Of a stretch of DNA of 64,000 bases, positions 7,587 through 16,587 are shown piece by piece. Both the position numbers and the translations under genes were made by a program. The notes under the pieces were generated by a model. That model saw nothing but the letters and a program-made list of their open reading frames with translations, made no database searches and was not told the origin of the DNA. The stretch lies in assembly GCA_927797885.1 (NCBI GenBank), contig OV696605.1, positions 1,463,157 to 1,527,156 on the forward strand. The letters are read 5' to 3'. The DNA comes from Gloeomargaritales cyanobacterium VI4D9 (GTDB taxonomy: Bacteria > Cyanobacteriota > Cyanobacteriia > Gloeomargaritales > Gloeomargaritaceae). Position 1 is the first letter of the stretch, and each line of letters opens with the position of its first letter.

Positions 7587-10500
7587 ATGTCTCATCCTCA
7601 TTCTCGTCAGAAGCGTCGCTCCCTGCCTCGGTTCCGTCCGGGGATTGTGTCTTGGTTGCTGGGAGCCTATTATCGGGGTCAAAAAAATAGCGGGTTTATC
7701 CTACCCACGGCGACCCTGCTGATTGTCGTAGCTTTTTTAATCATGATCAGTCTGCTGGCTCGGACGGCGAACCGGGTGGCGCTGGTTTCCGGACAAAGGG
7801 AACGGATTGCGGTGGAAGGCCCCTCGGCGGAGTCGGTGGATCGGGCACGGGCGAAAATTGAATTTTTGTTTACACGGGAGAAAGAACTTCCCACAAACCC
7901 GCTAGAAGACACTATTGAAGACTTTCTAGGCAATCGGCAACGGGATCTCGCAACCAAGCAGGTTGTTGCGCCTCGGAAACTGGATGACATCTATACTCTA
8001 CCTGATGAAAACCGTTGTCAGGCACAGAATGGGGATTGTGTAACTACTGGCGGAGCTTTTACGCCGGATGGGATTGCGCCCACTTGGTCCTATCGGGTGG
8101 ATTTGAATGGGAATGGGACGGTGGATGACCCGACGGACGGGATAGCGGTTTATAGCATTCTGGGGCGGGTGTTTCGGGATGGTAAGAGTGCTGTGCCGGT
8201 ATCTGATCCAGGCAAGACACATCTAACAAAGCGGCAGGATCGGGCTGCTAATTTTCTGGTGAATAATGCGCCTACCAAGGCGGAATCACCGGATGAGTTT
8301 TGTGAAGGTGCTTTGAGCGGTACTGTAGATGGGAATACAGGGCGTTTTTTGACGGGGAGTAGTGCGGAAGAACTCAAGAATTTTCAGATATATGCGCTGA
8401 CAATTCCCAACCGTCAAAATGATGCGACGCTGACCAGTAATGCGGTGGTATTTCAACAGGATCGCCGGTTTACGGGGGCGAATAAGTGGGGGGCGTATTT
8501 CCGCTATGACTTGGAGATATTCCCGGGGCCGCAATTTAACTGGAATGGGGCGATGCACACGGAAGGCTCGCTCTTTATTACTTCGGGTGGCCCAGGGTTT
8601 AACAGTTATTTGATCAGTGCGCCCAATTCGTGCTATTTCCTGCCGTCGGTCAACTCGCAGATTTCGGCACGGGGTCTGTTTATGACGGGTACCGTCCGGG
8701 ATGGCAATAATAATCCTGGTAACTCGGTGGTACATTTACAACCGGCGGGACGGATTGCGCCAACCCAATTGATTCAGTTATCAACCACTGGGGGATTTCC
8801 GAATCCAACCGGGCCAGGTACCTTTGCTAGCCAGGATTCGGTACTCGACAGATTTGTGCCAGAAGATTTGGCAATGGATCCGCTGTATTTGATCACTAAT
8901 AATTTACCAGTGGCTCGTAGGCGGGAAGGGGGAAGCGAGAGCTATAGCACCTATAAAGACCCGAACTGGGGGGGAGCCTTGGCTTCCCGGATTCAGGTGG
9001 ACAAGTGTGAAGCCCCGCCCTATGTGGATGACACGTTCCGGGCGGATGATCGCCTGGGGCCGAAACCCTCTTACGCCCGGGGGAGTTGCGATGGGGCGGA
9101 AACTTGGGAAAGCCTGGGGAAAGCGGGTGACCCGATCACTGGGAAACCGGAGTGGACAAGTAATAACCCGCCAGCGGATGCCCCGGATGAATATGGTGTG
9201 GATGGGTACTGGGAACGGCGTGCCCTGGGTCAGGGGATGAAGGTGATCGTTGGTCAACGGCTGGAACTGGGTAATGTCGGGGTCTGGGGTGGTTGGCGGT
9301 CGTACTTCAACTTCATTGCCTCTTCTTGGAATGATGACTCCTGGCGGTTCTGGGCAGGTCTAGGCGGTTCGTTTGGATGGAGTCCAACAGCCAGAATTTA
9401 TCAACCCACCACGACTCCCTATTTTTCGGGAGCAGTGCCGCTATATAGTCAGGAAATTTTTGGGTTTTTGATGCGACCCCGGCCTACGATTGGGAATATT
9501 CCGGCTCCTGGGGCGGCAGACCCGCTCTATCCACCGGCGGTTTTGGCACCGGAGTTTGGGGGGACATCGCCATATAACTTTGCGGGGGTTCCGGCACCCA
9601 CATTTGAACTCAGTCGGTTGAATTTACAGTTGAACCGGCGCACCCAGCGGGACAATTTGGCGGCAGTGCAGGCGGCGGCGGTTTACCATCACAAGGGGAC
9701 ACCGGATCGCACATTGCCCGTGCTGTGTTTGTCGAGCACGATTCATCCGGGGACGGAGGCGAGTTATTTCAATAGCATTACGTTTGGGGACCCGGTGAGT
9801 CCGGCTTCTCCAACTGCCATTAACCAGATGACCCGCTATCCGAGTAGTAATGCCAACTTTGTCCGACCGCCTGGTTCCCAAGCCCTGTTTCCGCCTTCGG
9901 ACTTTTTCACGGGGCGGGGCACGGCGAATATGGAATACGGGAATGGCACCAACCCGGATAACCCCCCGTTTGAGGTGGCGGATTTTGAATCAGGGACGGC
10001 TCTGATGAAGGTGCTGACGAATTTGGCACAGTTTGCTGGTGATCCGAGTGGGGCGTTTCCCCCGTTGCAGGCACCGCCGGGGAACAGTCAGGTGTATCCC
10101 GACCCGGTGCTGACCATGTGGGGGGATTATTCTAACCTGCGCCGCACCTTAACCACCTTGGAGACGGGTGGAAGCTACGCTGACCTCTCCCCCGCTGACC
10201 AAGCTAATCTGCACACGGCGGGCTGTACGATGAGCCTGTTGGCAACGAATGTGCATTGGTATTTGGACTGGGGGTATTTCGGGACGGGGAATGATTTTTA
10301 TCGCAGTAAGAATGGTCAAGAGCCGTTTAATCTTGTCCCCACTGTGCCGCCCTTGGGTACGGATGACGGTTCCTCACCGAATATCCGCACTGACTTGCAA
10401 CGGTTGGCTCATGCCATGCGGCAATTGCAGGATGGCATTTTTAACGAGGCTGTGGGTAATTATGAAGTTGGTTACGGGATTTTGAACTTTGTTCGGCTGA

Positions 10501-12965
10501 ACGATAGTGCTGGGGCTTGTACACCGATAACGAGCATCAACGCCAACTGTTACAACGTGCCTGCGGAGTATTACATTGCGGCTTTGGCGAGGATTCGGGA
10601 TGCTCAACCTTTCAGCACTGCAACCAATTCGCCCTACCAGCAGTGGAATCGGTTGGTGTATCTGGCTCGGATGTTGAATACCCGGTTGCAGATTGTGCGG
10701 GATCGCACCTACGGGTTCCGGGAGTATGTGCCGGGGCAGTGGATCGGAGTGGAGACGGTGCCGACCAATGATCCAGGTAATGGGATTGACCAGGCAACAG
10801 GGACGCTCCGCCCCAATCGCCAACGCTTGGCGTACACCATCAGGACACCGTTTACAGGACCCTACACCCTCGGACAAACCGTGAACCTGCCCTGCGACCT
10901 GAGTTTGGCAGATATTGACTACTTTGGGTACAAAAAACCCTCTGCTCTGAATCCAGTCAATCCGAATGACCAATTGGTAGAGCGGGAGATGGTCGCCCTT
11001 GCCCGGCTGTGTCCCACCCAGCCCAAGTACCCATCCTTGTATTACCTGTTCCCAGGGGATTTGAATTCCACCGGGGAGGTGGATGGGGCAGATAATCACG
11101 GTCACGATGGCACTTCCGGGATCAACCGGCGTAATAGCAGTGACCCCAGCCCCTACAACCAGCCCAGCGGCAGTGCGGGGAACAATCAGGAATCCTTCTC
11201 CGAACCCTACGTCCTGAGCCGTTACATTGCTGAGGATGCGAATGACCTGGCGACCTATGAGGCGGTTAAATTAGATGATTTGAATGAATTACGCTTGCAA
11301 AACCGTCAACCAGGTCCTACTCGCACATGGAAACTGCCAGTCCTCAATCTGGTAAATAATCAGCCAGTGACCACTACCGACCTCTACCAACGGGAAACGG
11401 ATTTGATTGTCAGTGAATCCCAACCGGCCAATGCCCACGCCAACTTGTCTGCCTATCGCACCGGTTTAGCGGAAAAAGCCCTCTATGACGGGCGGCAATT
11501 GCAGATGGTGCGGGTGATGGACTTCGACATTGACCTCCTGCGGCGGGTGAATCAGGCACCGGAATCCTTTGAGGGCGATGCCTGGTTGACGGTGGGGCAG
11601 GTGGCGACGGCGACGACCAAACCCATTGCGGGGGGGATCATCTACGCCTTCCGGGAGGATGCCAAGCGGGAAGATGCCCTCCTGCGTCCAGCGAATGCGG
11701 ATTGGCCTGCCTATGAAACCTCATGGAAAGCGAATTTTACCGATGGGCCGCCGGTGGCGTTGCAGATGAACCCCGACCCCCGCACTCCCTCTGATCCACC
11801 TACCACGCCGGTGAATATCAGCGGTAAACCGGTGGACTACTACGCTGACCCAGATCGCCGGGTGCATGGGTTCCGCTTGATGAATGGCAATGATGTGAGC
11901 CGGGTGGGTGTGACTCCGCCAGAACGGAATATCTTTGGGATGAGCTTCATCACCGATAACCCGGTCTATATCATGACCCAGTTGGCACGGGGGATCAGTG
12001 GGTTCAACCTGCACATGAGACCGGCTGGCGGGGTCGTGCAGGAATTTAATACTCTACTGCCGTTCCCGTACAACTTTAACCAGTTCTATGTGAACCGCAC
12101 CAACCGTGATTTAGGGTTTGCGACGGCGACGGGGGATACGTGGCGACCGGTGGAAATTCTGGCGGATGCGATTACCCTGATTACCCACAATTTCTGTGAT
12201 GCTTATCAGGAAAATGGCATTCGGAATATCCGCAATACGACGAGCAACCTAAACATTCCCGGCAAGGACAACGGGGGTACGGGTGCCAATGGGGACTGCA
12301 ATGGCTCTGCCAATGGGGGGCCTTCTGCCCGGAACACGACTGCGATTACCAACCCGGGGGTTGCAGGGTTTGCCACTCCTGAGGCACTGCCAAGAGACCG
12401 CTGGGCACGGGAACATCCCTACGACGAGGCATCACCAATCATTGTGGGGAGTGATGGGAGCCATCGGACGCAGACTACTGGGACACAGGCGATTGTCCCC
12501 CTGCTGAACTATCAGGGCATTAATCTCCGAGCCGCAGTTCCCCTTCGCAACACGGACTACCAGGTGAATGCGGTGATTGTGAGTGGGATTGTACCATCCC
12601 GGCGGCAACAACCCTATGGTGGTCTGCACAATTTCCCCCGCTTCATCGAAACGGGTAACGCTTTGACCATTCAGGGTTCCTTGTTGCAGTTGGGCTTTAG
12701 CAATTACGCTACGGCTCCCTTCGATTTCGACTCCTTTGAGCGCGGCCAATTCCCATTGGCGGCAGAATTCATTCCCTACTATGGTCCCCCGACCCGTTTG
12801 TGGGGGTATGACCCTGGGTTGCAGTACGCTCCGGCGGGGCCTGTGGCGCAACGGTTCATCAACCCCTCCAACGCCCGGAATGAATACTTCCTGGAATTGA
12901 CGGCGAATGACCCCTACACCTGTCAGATGAAGCGGTTTGTTGTCCCCGGTATAACGTGTCCCTAA
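7587..12965 (+). CDS. hpsA: Hormogonium polysaccharide pseudopilin-like protein HpsA
   Basis: 1792 residues, matching the very large HpsA proteins encoded first in cyanobacterial hps loci, where they are needed with minor pseudopilins for polysaccharide secretion and gliding of hormogonia. Seen: a basic N-terminus, then one hydrophobic helix (GFILPTATLLIVVAFLIMI, about residues 36-54) with a prepilin-like start, then about 1700 residues of extracellular-type sequence rich in Asn, Gly, Pro and Tyr with scattered paired Cys. The motifs GPQFNWNGAMHTEG and FQQDRRFTGANKWGAYFRYDLE (in part) are typical of the family. It is followed by hpsB, hpsC and hpsD with gaps of 14-21 bases, so a single operon is clear. 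The ATG at 7587 has no strong ribosome-binding site but no better start exists. Confidence 0.9.
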   Translation: MSHPHSRQKRRSLPRFRPGIVSWLLGAYYRGQKNSGFILPTATLLIVVAFLIMISLLARTANRVALVSGQRERIAVEGPSAESVDRARAKIEFLFTREKELPTNPLEDTIEDFLGNRQRDLATKQVVAPRKLDDIYTLPDENRCQAQNGDCVTTGGAFTPDGIAPTWSYRVDLNGNGTVDDPTDGIAVYSILGRVFRDGKSAVPVSDPGKTHLTKRQDRAANFLVNNAPTKAESPDEFCEGALSGTVDGNTGRFLTGSSAEELKNFQIYALTIPNRQNDATLTSNAVVFQQDRRFTGANKWGAYFRYDLEIFPGPQFNWNGAMHTEGSLFITSGGPGFNSYLISAPNSCYFLPSVNSQISARGLFMTGTVRDGNNNPGNSVVHLQPAGRIAPTQLIQLSTTGGFPNPTGPGTFASQDSVLDRFVPEDLAMDPLYLITNNLPVARRREGGSESYSTYKDPNWGGALASRIQVDKCEAPPYVDDTFRADDRLGPKPSYARGSCDGAETWESLGKAGDPITGKPEWTSNNPPADAPDEYGVDGYWERRALGQGMKVIVGQRLELGNVGVWGGWRSYFNFIASSWNDDSWRFWAGLGGSFGWSPTARIYQPTTTPYFSGAVPLYSQEIFGFLMRPRPTIGNIPAPGAADPLYPPAVLAPEFGGTSPYNFAGVPAPTFELSRLNLQLNRRTQRDNLAAVQAAAVYHHKGTPDRTLPVLCLSSTIHPGTEASYFNSITFGDPVSPASPTAINQMTRYPSSNANFVRPPGSQALFPPSDFFTGRGTANMEYGNGTNPDNPPFEVADFESGTALMKVLTNLAQFAGDPSGAFPPLQAPPGNSQVYPDPVLTMWGDYSNLRRTLTTLETGGSYADLSPADQANLHTAGCTMSLLATNVHWYLDWGYFGTGNDFYRSKNGQEPFNLVPTVPPLGTDDGSSPNIRTDLQRLAHAMRQLQDGIFNEAVGNYEVGYGILNFVRLNDSAGACTPITSINANCYNVPAEYYIAALARIRDAQPFSTATNSPYQQWNRLVYLARMLNTRLQIVRDRTYGFREYVPGQWIGVETVPTNDPGNGIDQATGTLRPNRQRLAYTIRTPFTGPYTLGQTVNLPCDLSLADIDYFGYKKPSALNPVNPNDQLVEREMVALARLCPTQPKYPSLYYLFPGDLNSTGEVDGADNHGHDGTSGINRRNSSDPSPYNQPSGSAGNNQESFSEPYVLSRYIAEDANDLATYEAVKLDDLNELRLQNRQPGPTRTWKLPVLNLVNNQPVTTTDLYQRETDLIVSESQPANAHANLSAYRTGLAEKALYDGRQLQMVRVMDFDIDLLRRVNQAPESFEGDAWLTVGQVATATTKPIAGGIIYAFREDAKREDALLRPANADWPAYETSWKANFTDGPPVALQMNPDPRTPSDPPTTPVNISGKPVDYYADPDRRVHGFRLMNGNDVSRVGVTPPERNIFGMSFITDNPVYIMTQLARGISGFNLHMRPAGGVVQEFNTLLPFPYNFNQFYVNRTNRDLGFATATGDTWRPVEILADAITLITHNFCDAYQENGIRNIRNTTSNLNIPGKDNGGTGANGDCNGSANGGPSARNTTAITNPGVAGFATPEALPRDRWAREHPYDEASPIIVGSDGSHRTQTTGTQAIVPLLNYQGINLRAAVPLRNTDYQVNAVIVSGIVPSRRQQPYGGLHNFPRFIETGNALTIQGSLLQLGFSNYATAPFDFDSFERGQFPLAAEFIPYYGPPTRLWGYDPGLQYAPAGPVAQRFINPSNARNEYFLELTANDPYTCQMKRFVVPGITCP

Positions 12966-12979
12966 TGGAGGTGGTCTGT

Positions 12980-13666
12980 ATGGTATCCAAGCGGTTTCAT
13001 GTTCACGGTGGGTTTAGCCTGATCGAGGCGCTGGTGGGGATTGCTATCGTGGGGGTGACGGCGGCCATGCTTCCCCCGATCTTGACCCTATCGGTGGCGG
13101 CTCGTGCCCAAAACCAACGGGTCGAACAGGCAACTCGGCTGGCACAGGGGCATCTGGATTTGGTGCGCCTGCGGATGGAACGGGGGCCAGCGGGACAACC
13201 GGCTTCGGTTTTTACCGCCGATATTGACCGGTTGGCACCCTTGGCGGGGGGCGCTTCGGTGGAAACGGTACCAGCCCCAGCGGCCAACGCCTTAAAGACG
13301 GCACCGTTTTGCGACCTGGATCACCCGACGACTCCGGTGGGGCCGCCCTGTCGGGTGGATATTGACCGGGATGGGCAGGCGGATTTTGGTCTGCAAGCCT
13401 TTCGGATTCGCCAGCGCATTTTCAATGGGGTGCCCATTTCTTTCGTTGTCGGGGTGCGGGTGTATCCCCGGGCGGTGGTACAGGGAACCTATACGGGGGC
13501 GTTGGGGATTCAGCCAGCCCAGATGCGACTGGGGGCACCGGAGACGGCCAGCAACCCCTTAGCGGTGCAGTACAGTGCGGTTCTCCTGCCAGATTCGCCT
13601 GGCTCCCTGGGGTCGTTTTGCCGCACCTTGGGGGGAAGTGACACCGCTTGTGCGGTCGTGGATTAA
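12980..13666 (+). CDS. hpsB: Minor pseudopilin HpsB
   Basis: 228 residues. A short basic leader ends in GG, followed by FSLIEALVGIAIVGV: the prepilin peptidase motif (cleavage after Gly11, Phe at +1, Glu at +5) and the N-terminal hydrophobic helix of type IV pilin-like proteins. The remainder is a globular periplasmic domain with a few Cys (CDLDHP, CRVD, CRTLGG, CAVVD). I chose the ATG at 12980 because GGAGGTGG ends five bases upstream; an upstream GTG at 12956 would overlap hpsA and lengthen the leader. Its place after hpsA supports assembly of a pseudopilus with HpsA, HpsC and HpsD at the inner membrane. Confidence 0.85.
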   Translation: MVSKRFHVHGGFSLIEALVGIAIVGVTAAMLPPILTLSVAARAQNQRVEQATRLAQGHLDLVRLRMERGPAGQPASVFTADIDRLAPLAGGASVETVPAPAANALKTAPFCDLDHPTTPVGPPCRVDIDRDGQADFGLQAFRIRQRIFNGVPISFVVGVRVYPRAVVQGTYTGALGIQPAQMRLGAPETASNPLAVQYSAVLLPDSPGSLGSFCRTLGGSDTACAVVD

Positions 13667-13687
13667 AAAATTTATGGGGAAGGGTTT

Positions 13688-14710
13688 ATGATGAGACGTT
13701 TACTGCTGTATCTGTGGAAAGCTCGCCGGTCTGCCCGTGCCGGTTTTACCATTGCCGAACTGGTGATTGGGGCAGCGATTGGTGCCTTTTTGATCACCGG
13801 CATGATGTACCTGGTGGTGGAGATGACCCGGGTGGAGCGCACCCAGACCGCCCGGGGGGAAACGGAACGGGAGATGGCGCAGGCTTTGGACTATATCGCC
13901 AACGAATTGCGGGAAGCGGTGTTGGTCTATGACCGCAACTGTCTGCGGACAAATGGGAGTGGTAATGGTGCGACGTGTCCAGGGTTGACTCTGCCTGTGA
14001 ATACGGTGTTAGCCTTTTGGAAACGGGAGCCGGTGCCGGATTTGAACTTTTTGAATCTAGTACCACCGACAAGCGGACCCGAGCAAACACAGATTGACAA
14101 TTACGCCAACAACAGTGCCTGTATCAGCAACCGGGACTGCAATGCCGTCATGAACTATGCCCGTACCCAGTACACCCTGGTGGTCTATGTGTTGTGTCCC
14201 AACGATGGACGGCCAGGCCCGAACTGTAGCTTCACGACCACTACCCAACCCCGGGGACCAGCGCGGATTATACGGGGTTATTTCCGGCAGTATGTGTGGG
14301 GGACTAATGCGAGCCAGTTTCAAAACCGCTTGGTGAACCTTGACCCCCTGGAGAACCCCACCTGGCCAGCAAGCGTACCTAAGTGGAATGATGATAATGC
14401 TGATACAGCACCTCTTGTATCAAATGTGGACTGGCAACCGCCCCGGGTGAATGTGGAGTGTCCGACGGGTTATGTGGCTACCACTGGGGTTGGAGCCAAT
14501 ACGGGCTTTCGTTCCTTCTATGGCTGTGTACGGGAGCGGAGCGGGGCGGCGGAAACCGGGTTTGTCCAGGACGTGTTTGTGTATCTGCGGGGGAATGCGG
14601 CCGAGCGGGCAGGCTTGCGGGAAATTGAAGGCAGTGGCACCAATATTTACCGTCCAGCGGTGGAAACCCAAGTCCGCACCCGGGGTTCCTACAACCGGCG
14701 ACCCAGTTAA
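13688..14710 (+). CDS. hpsC: Minor pseudopilin HpsC
   Basis: 340 residues with the prepilin signature RAGFTIAELVIGAAIGAFL: cleavage expected after Gly19, Phe +1, Glu +5, then a single membrane helix. The mature domain is large for a minor pseudopilin and rich in Asn, Pro and Cys, as in other HpsC proteins. Probable partner of HpsA, HpsB and HpsD in the hps secretion complex. GGGGAAGGG lies about six bases before the ATG. An ATG three bases further in is an equally possible start. GC content and codon use match hpsA. Confidence 0.85.
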   Translation: MMRRLLLYLWKARRSARAGFTIAELVIGAAIGAFLITGMMYLVVEMTRVERTQTARGETEREMAQALDYIANELREAVLVYDRNCLRTNGSGNGATCPGLTLPVNTVLAFWKREPVPDLNFLNLVPPTSGPEQTQIDNYANNSACISNRDCNAVMNYARTQYTLVVYVLCPNDGRPGPNCSFTTTTQPRGPARIIRGYFRQYVWGTNASQFQNRLVNLDPLENPTWPASVPKWNDDNADTAPLVSNVDWQPPRVNVECPTGYVATTGVGANTGFRSFYGCVRERSGAAETGFVQDVFVYLRGNAAERAGLREIEGSGTNIYRPAVETQVRTRGSYNRRPS

Positions 14711-14726
14711 TCTCGGAGGTGATCCT

Positions 14727-15296
14727 ATGCTCAAAACCATGCGCTCGAATCGTGCCGACCAAGGCTGGACCGTGTTTGAATTGATCGTCATCATGGCAAT
14801 TTTGGGGATTTTGGCTGCCATTGCCACCCCCAGTTGGTTGACCCTGCTCACCCGCCAGCGACTCTACGATGCCCGTGCCAACGCCTTGGACAAAATCCGG
14901 GAAGCCCAAAGCCAAGCTGTCCGTACCGCCCGTCCTTGGGAAGCCTGTTTTCGGGATAGGAATGGGATGGTTCAGGTCTCGGTACAACCCAGTGGCGATA
15001 ACAACAACTGCGCCAATCACACCGGTTGGCAACCCCTGCTGGAGTCTGGTGCGAATACCATTGCCATCAAAACCGGTACCCCTGGTACTTCCACTTCCCT
15101 CGGTAACCCTACCACGGGCTATAGTTTTCGCTTTGGCTCACTTGGGGATCGGATTAAGATGGGAGCCACCGCCCAGCAACTGGTGTTTGTTCCCCGAGGA
15201 CAGAATAATGGTCCCTTCTATTGCGTCTATTCAGAAACCATCATTGGGGCGATGCGGGAAGGGACGATTGGTCAACACGCTACTATGTGTCGCTAG
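14727..15296 (+). CDS. hpsD: Pseudopilin, GspH/FimT type (HpsD-like)
   Basis: 189 residues beginning at the ATG with GGAGG seven bases upstream. The leader ends DQG, followed by WTVFELIVIMAILGILAAIATPSWL. This is the pilin-like helix with Glu at +5, but with Trp instead of Phe at +1, an uncommon choice that is known in FimT/GspH-like proteins. The C-terminal part has paired cysteines (CFRDRNG, CVYSE, and the last residues CR). Fourth gene of the hps operon. No hps glycosyltransferases follow, since the next gene is an unrelated Uma2 gene. The name hpsD rests mainly on position and pilin-like fold. Confidence 0.75.
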   Translation: MLKTMRSNRADQGWTVFELIVIMAILGILAAIATPSWLTLLTRQRLYDARANALDKIREAQSQAVRTARPWEACFRDRNGMVQVSVQPSGDNNNCANHTGWQPLLESGANTIAIKTGTPGTSTSLGNPTTGYSFRFGSLGDRIKMGATAQQLVFVPRGQNNGPFYCVYSETIIGAMREGTIGQHATMCR

Positions 15297-15400
15297 AGCC
15301 ATTGATACCAATTAAATCCCATTCATCCCTGCCCTGATCCAATTGCGGATGGGGCATATAATTATTACTACGATAGATTTGGTATTGTAATACCTTAACC

Positions 15401-15979
15401 ATGACCGTCACCACAGAAAACAACACAGAAAAAAAGACTTGGACAGATGCGGAATTAATGGCATTATCCAGCCAGGAACATCGCTACGAACTGGTCAATA
15501 ATGAGTTAGTGGATATGGGACTTGCCGGTGCGGAACATGGTTATATCGCCTGTATTTTGACCATTGTTTTGGGGGGATATATTCGCCAAAATAAATTGGG
15601 AATGATTTGTGATTCGAGTACCGCCTTTGCCTTGAATAATGGCAATCGTCGTTCTCCCGATGTTTCCTTTGTCCGCCGGGAACGGTTGCAGGGGTTAAAA
15701 CGCCCACCCCAGGGGTTTTTCTCCGGTTCCCCAGACTTAGCCGTAGAAATTTTATCCCCCTCAAATACGATTGCGGAAATTCACGACAAAATTGTAGAAT
15801 ATTTTGCCAATGATACCCAGTTGGTATGGTTGATCCATCCCGATGAAAAATATATCCTCGTTTATCGTTCCCCTCAGCCAGAGAAATTGTTAAAATCAAC
15901 CGATATGTTAACTGGAGAAGATGTGATTCCCGGCTTCACCATGCCTGTCGCCGATTTGTTCGCTGAGTGGGATTTTTAA
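15401..15979 (+). CDS. Uma2 family (DUF820) predicted endonuclease, copy 1
   Basis: 192 residues of the Uma2/DUF820 family, a PD-(D/E)XK-like fold that is hugely expanded in cyanobacteria, with no settled biological role. Seen: WTDAELMALSSQEHRYELVNNELVDMG near the N-terminus, then RRSPDVSFVRRERL, then DLAVEILSPSNTIAEIHDKIVEYFA with the D...E.LS core that aligns with the nuclease active site, and VWLIHPDEKYILVYRS. A paralogue is at 51803-52375. Its AT content is higher than the hps genes upstream. The 104 bases between hpsD and this gene include an imperfect pair GATACCAAT/ATTTGGTATTG. Confidence 0.88.
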   Translation: MTVTTENNTEKKTWTDAELMALSSQEHRYELVNNELVDMGLAGAEHGYIACILTIVLGGYIRQNKLGMICDSSTAFALNNGNRRSPDVSFVRRERLQGLKRPPQGFFSGSPDLAVEILSPSNTIAEIHDKIVEYFANDTQLVWLIHPDEKYILVYRSPQPEKLLKSTDMLTGEDVIPGFTMPVADLFAEWDF

Positions 15980-16018
15980 TCTTGAGTGGAACTACCTACC
16001 GGTGTTTCCGTTTTGGTT

Positions 16019-16242
16019 CATAGCAATTCCATTTAGGGCAACTCTATTTATTGATTTTTGCACTTACATGACAGGCTTGGAAGCTCCATTCTCTCGTTGG
16101 CAATTATCAATAACCCAGGGGTCATTCTCAATAGTTATGAATTAATAGAGGTGCCCTTTAATTAATCAACAGAAGTCCCCCAGAACTAAGGACGGGGGTG
16201 GTGCCCTGCGACCCTATTCCGTTCTCATTTAGGATTGCTATA
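16019..16242 (-). repeat. Family A element interrupted by a family C element
   Basis: The outer element starts ATAGCAATTCCATTTA and ends TTTAGGATTGCTATA with the A core (CAGAACTAAGGACGGGGG, GTGCCCTGCGACC) between about 16158 and 16242. Within its left arm a complete family C element (16035-16157) is inserted, flanked on both sides by TTTA. So C jumped into A here, with an apparent four-base target duplication. Confidence 0.7.
16035..16157 (+). repeat. MITE-like element, family C copy 2 (nested)
   Basis: Begins GGGCAACTCTATTTATTG and ends TTAATAGAGGTGCCC. The interior (CTTACATGACAGGCTTGG, AGCTCCATTCTCTCGTTGG, CCCAGGGGTCATTCTCAATA) matches the copy at 2602-2720 with scattered substitutions. 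Flanked by TTTA on each side within a family A element. Confidence 0.75.
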
Positions 16243-16356
16243 TTTTTGAGAACTTAAACCCTATAATGCTACCCTGTTAGGCTAGTAAACACACTAAACT
16301 GCCTGTTGATTCCCAATCTGGGAAGGTGGCCATTAAATGCTTCATTAAACCATGAT

Positions 16357-16473
16357 TACAGTCTATTTATCAATTAAAGGATACAAAAAGCCTCGATTAT
16401 CCTAAAGGCTTAGCATGATTGACCTACAGCAAGTGGAGTTCAATTGTATCCCATAACCACTCAAAAGACTGTA
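16357..16473 (-). repeat. MITE-like element, family B copy 2
   Basis: 117 bp bounded by TA-CAGTCTATTTATC and CAAAAGACTG-TA, the reverse complement of the copy at 5412-5528 with roughly 88 percent identity by eye. Inner ends read AAAGGATACAAAAAGCC and GTATCCCATAACC. It lies about 115 bp before the mnmA start and may carry or disturb that promoter. Confidence 0.85.
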
Positions 16474-16587
16474 CAACCTAAATTGTCATCATCATATTTA
16501 AGCTGTCACAATAGGAGACGGTTGACTTCTGCTTTAGACGCGGGTTGATTGCATTTCACAAATTTTTCTGAACGGGTTCTAAGGGTA

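Noticed and set aside
12432-12851. Long open frames antisense to hpsA (also at 8286-8735 and 10374-11105)
   Set aside because: Products are rich in Arg, His and Pro, as expected for the reverse frame of a GC-rich gene; no family features.
15297-15400. GATACCAAT and ATTTGGTATTG as ends of a sixth short element
   Set aside because: The match is short, I found no second copy, and there is no duplicated target.
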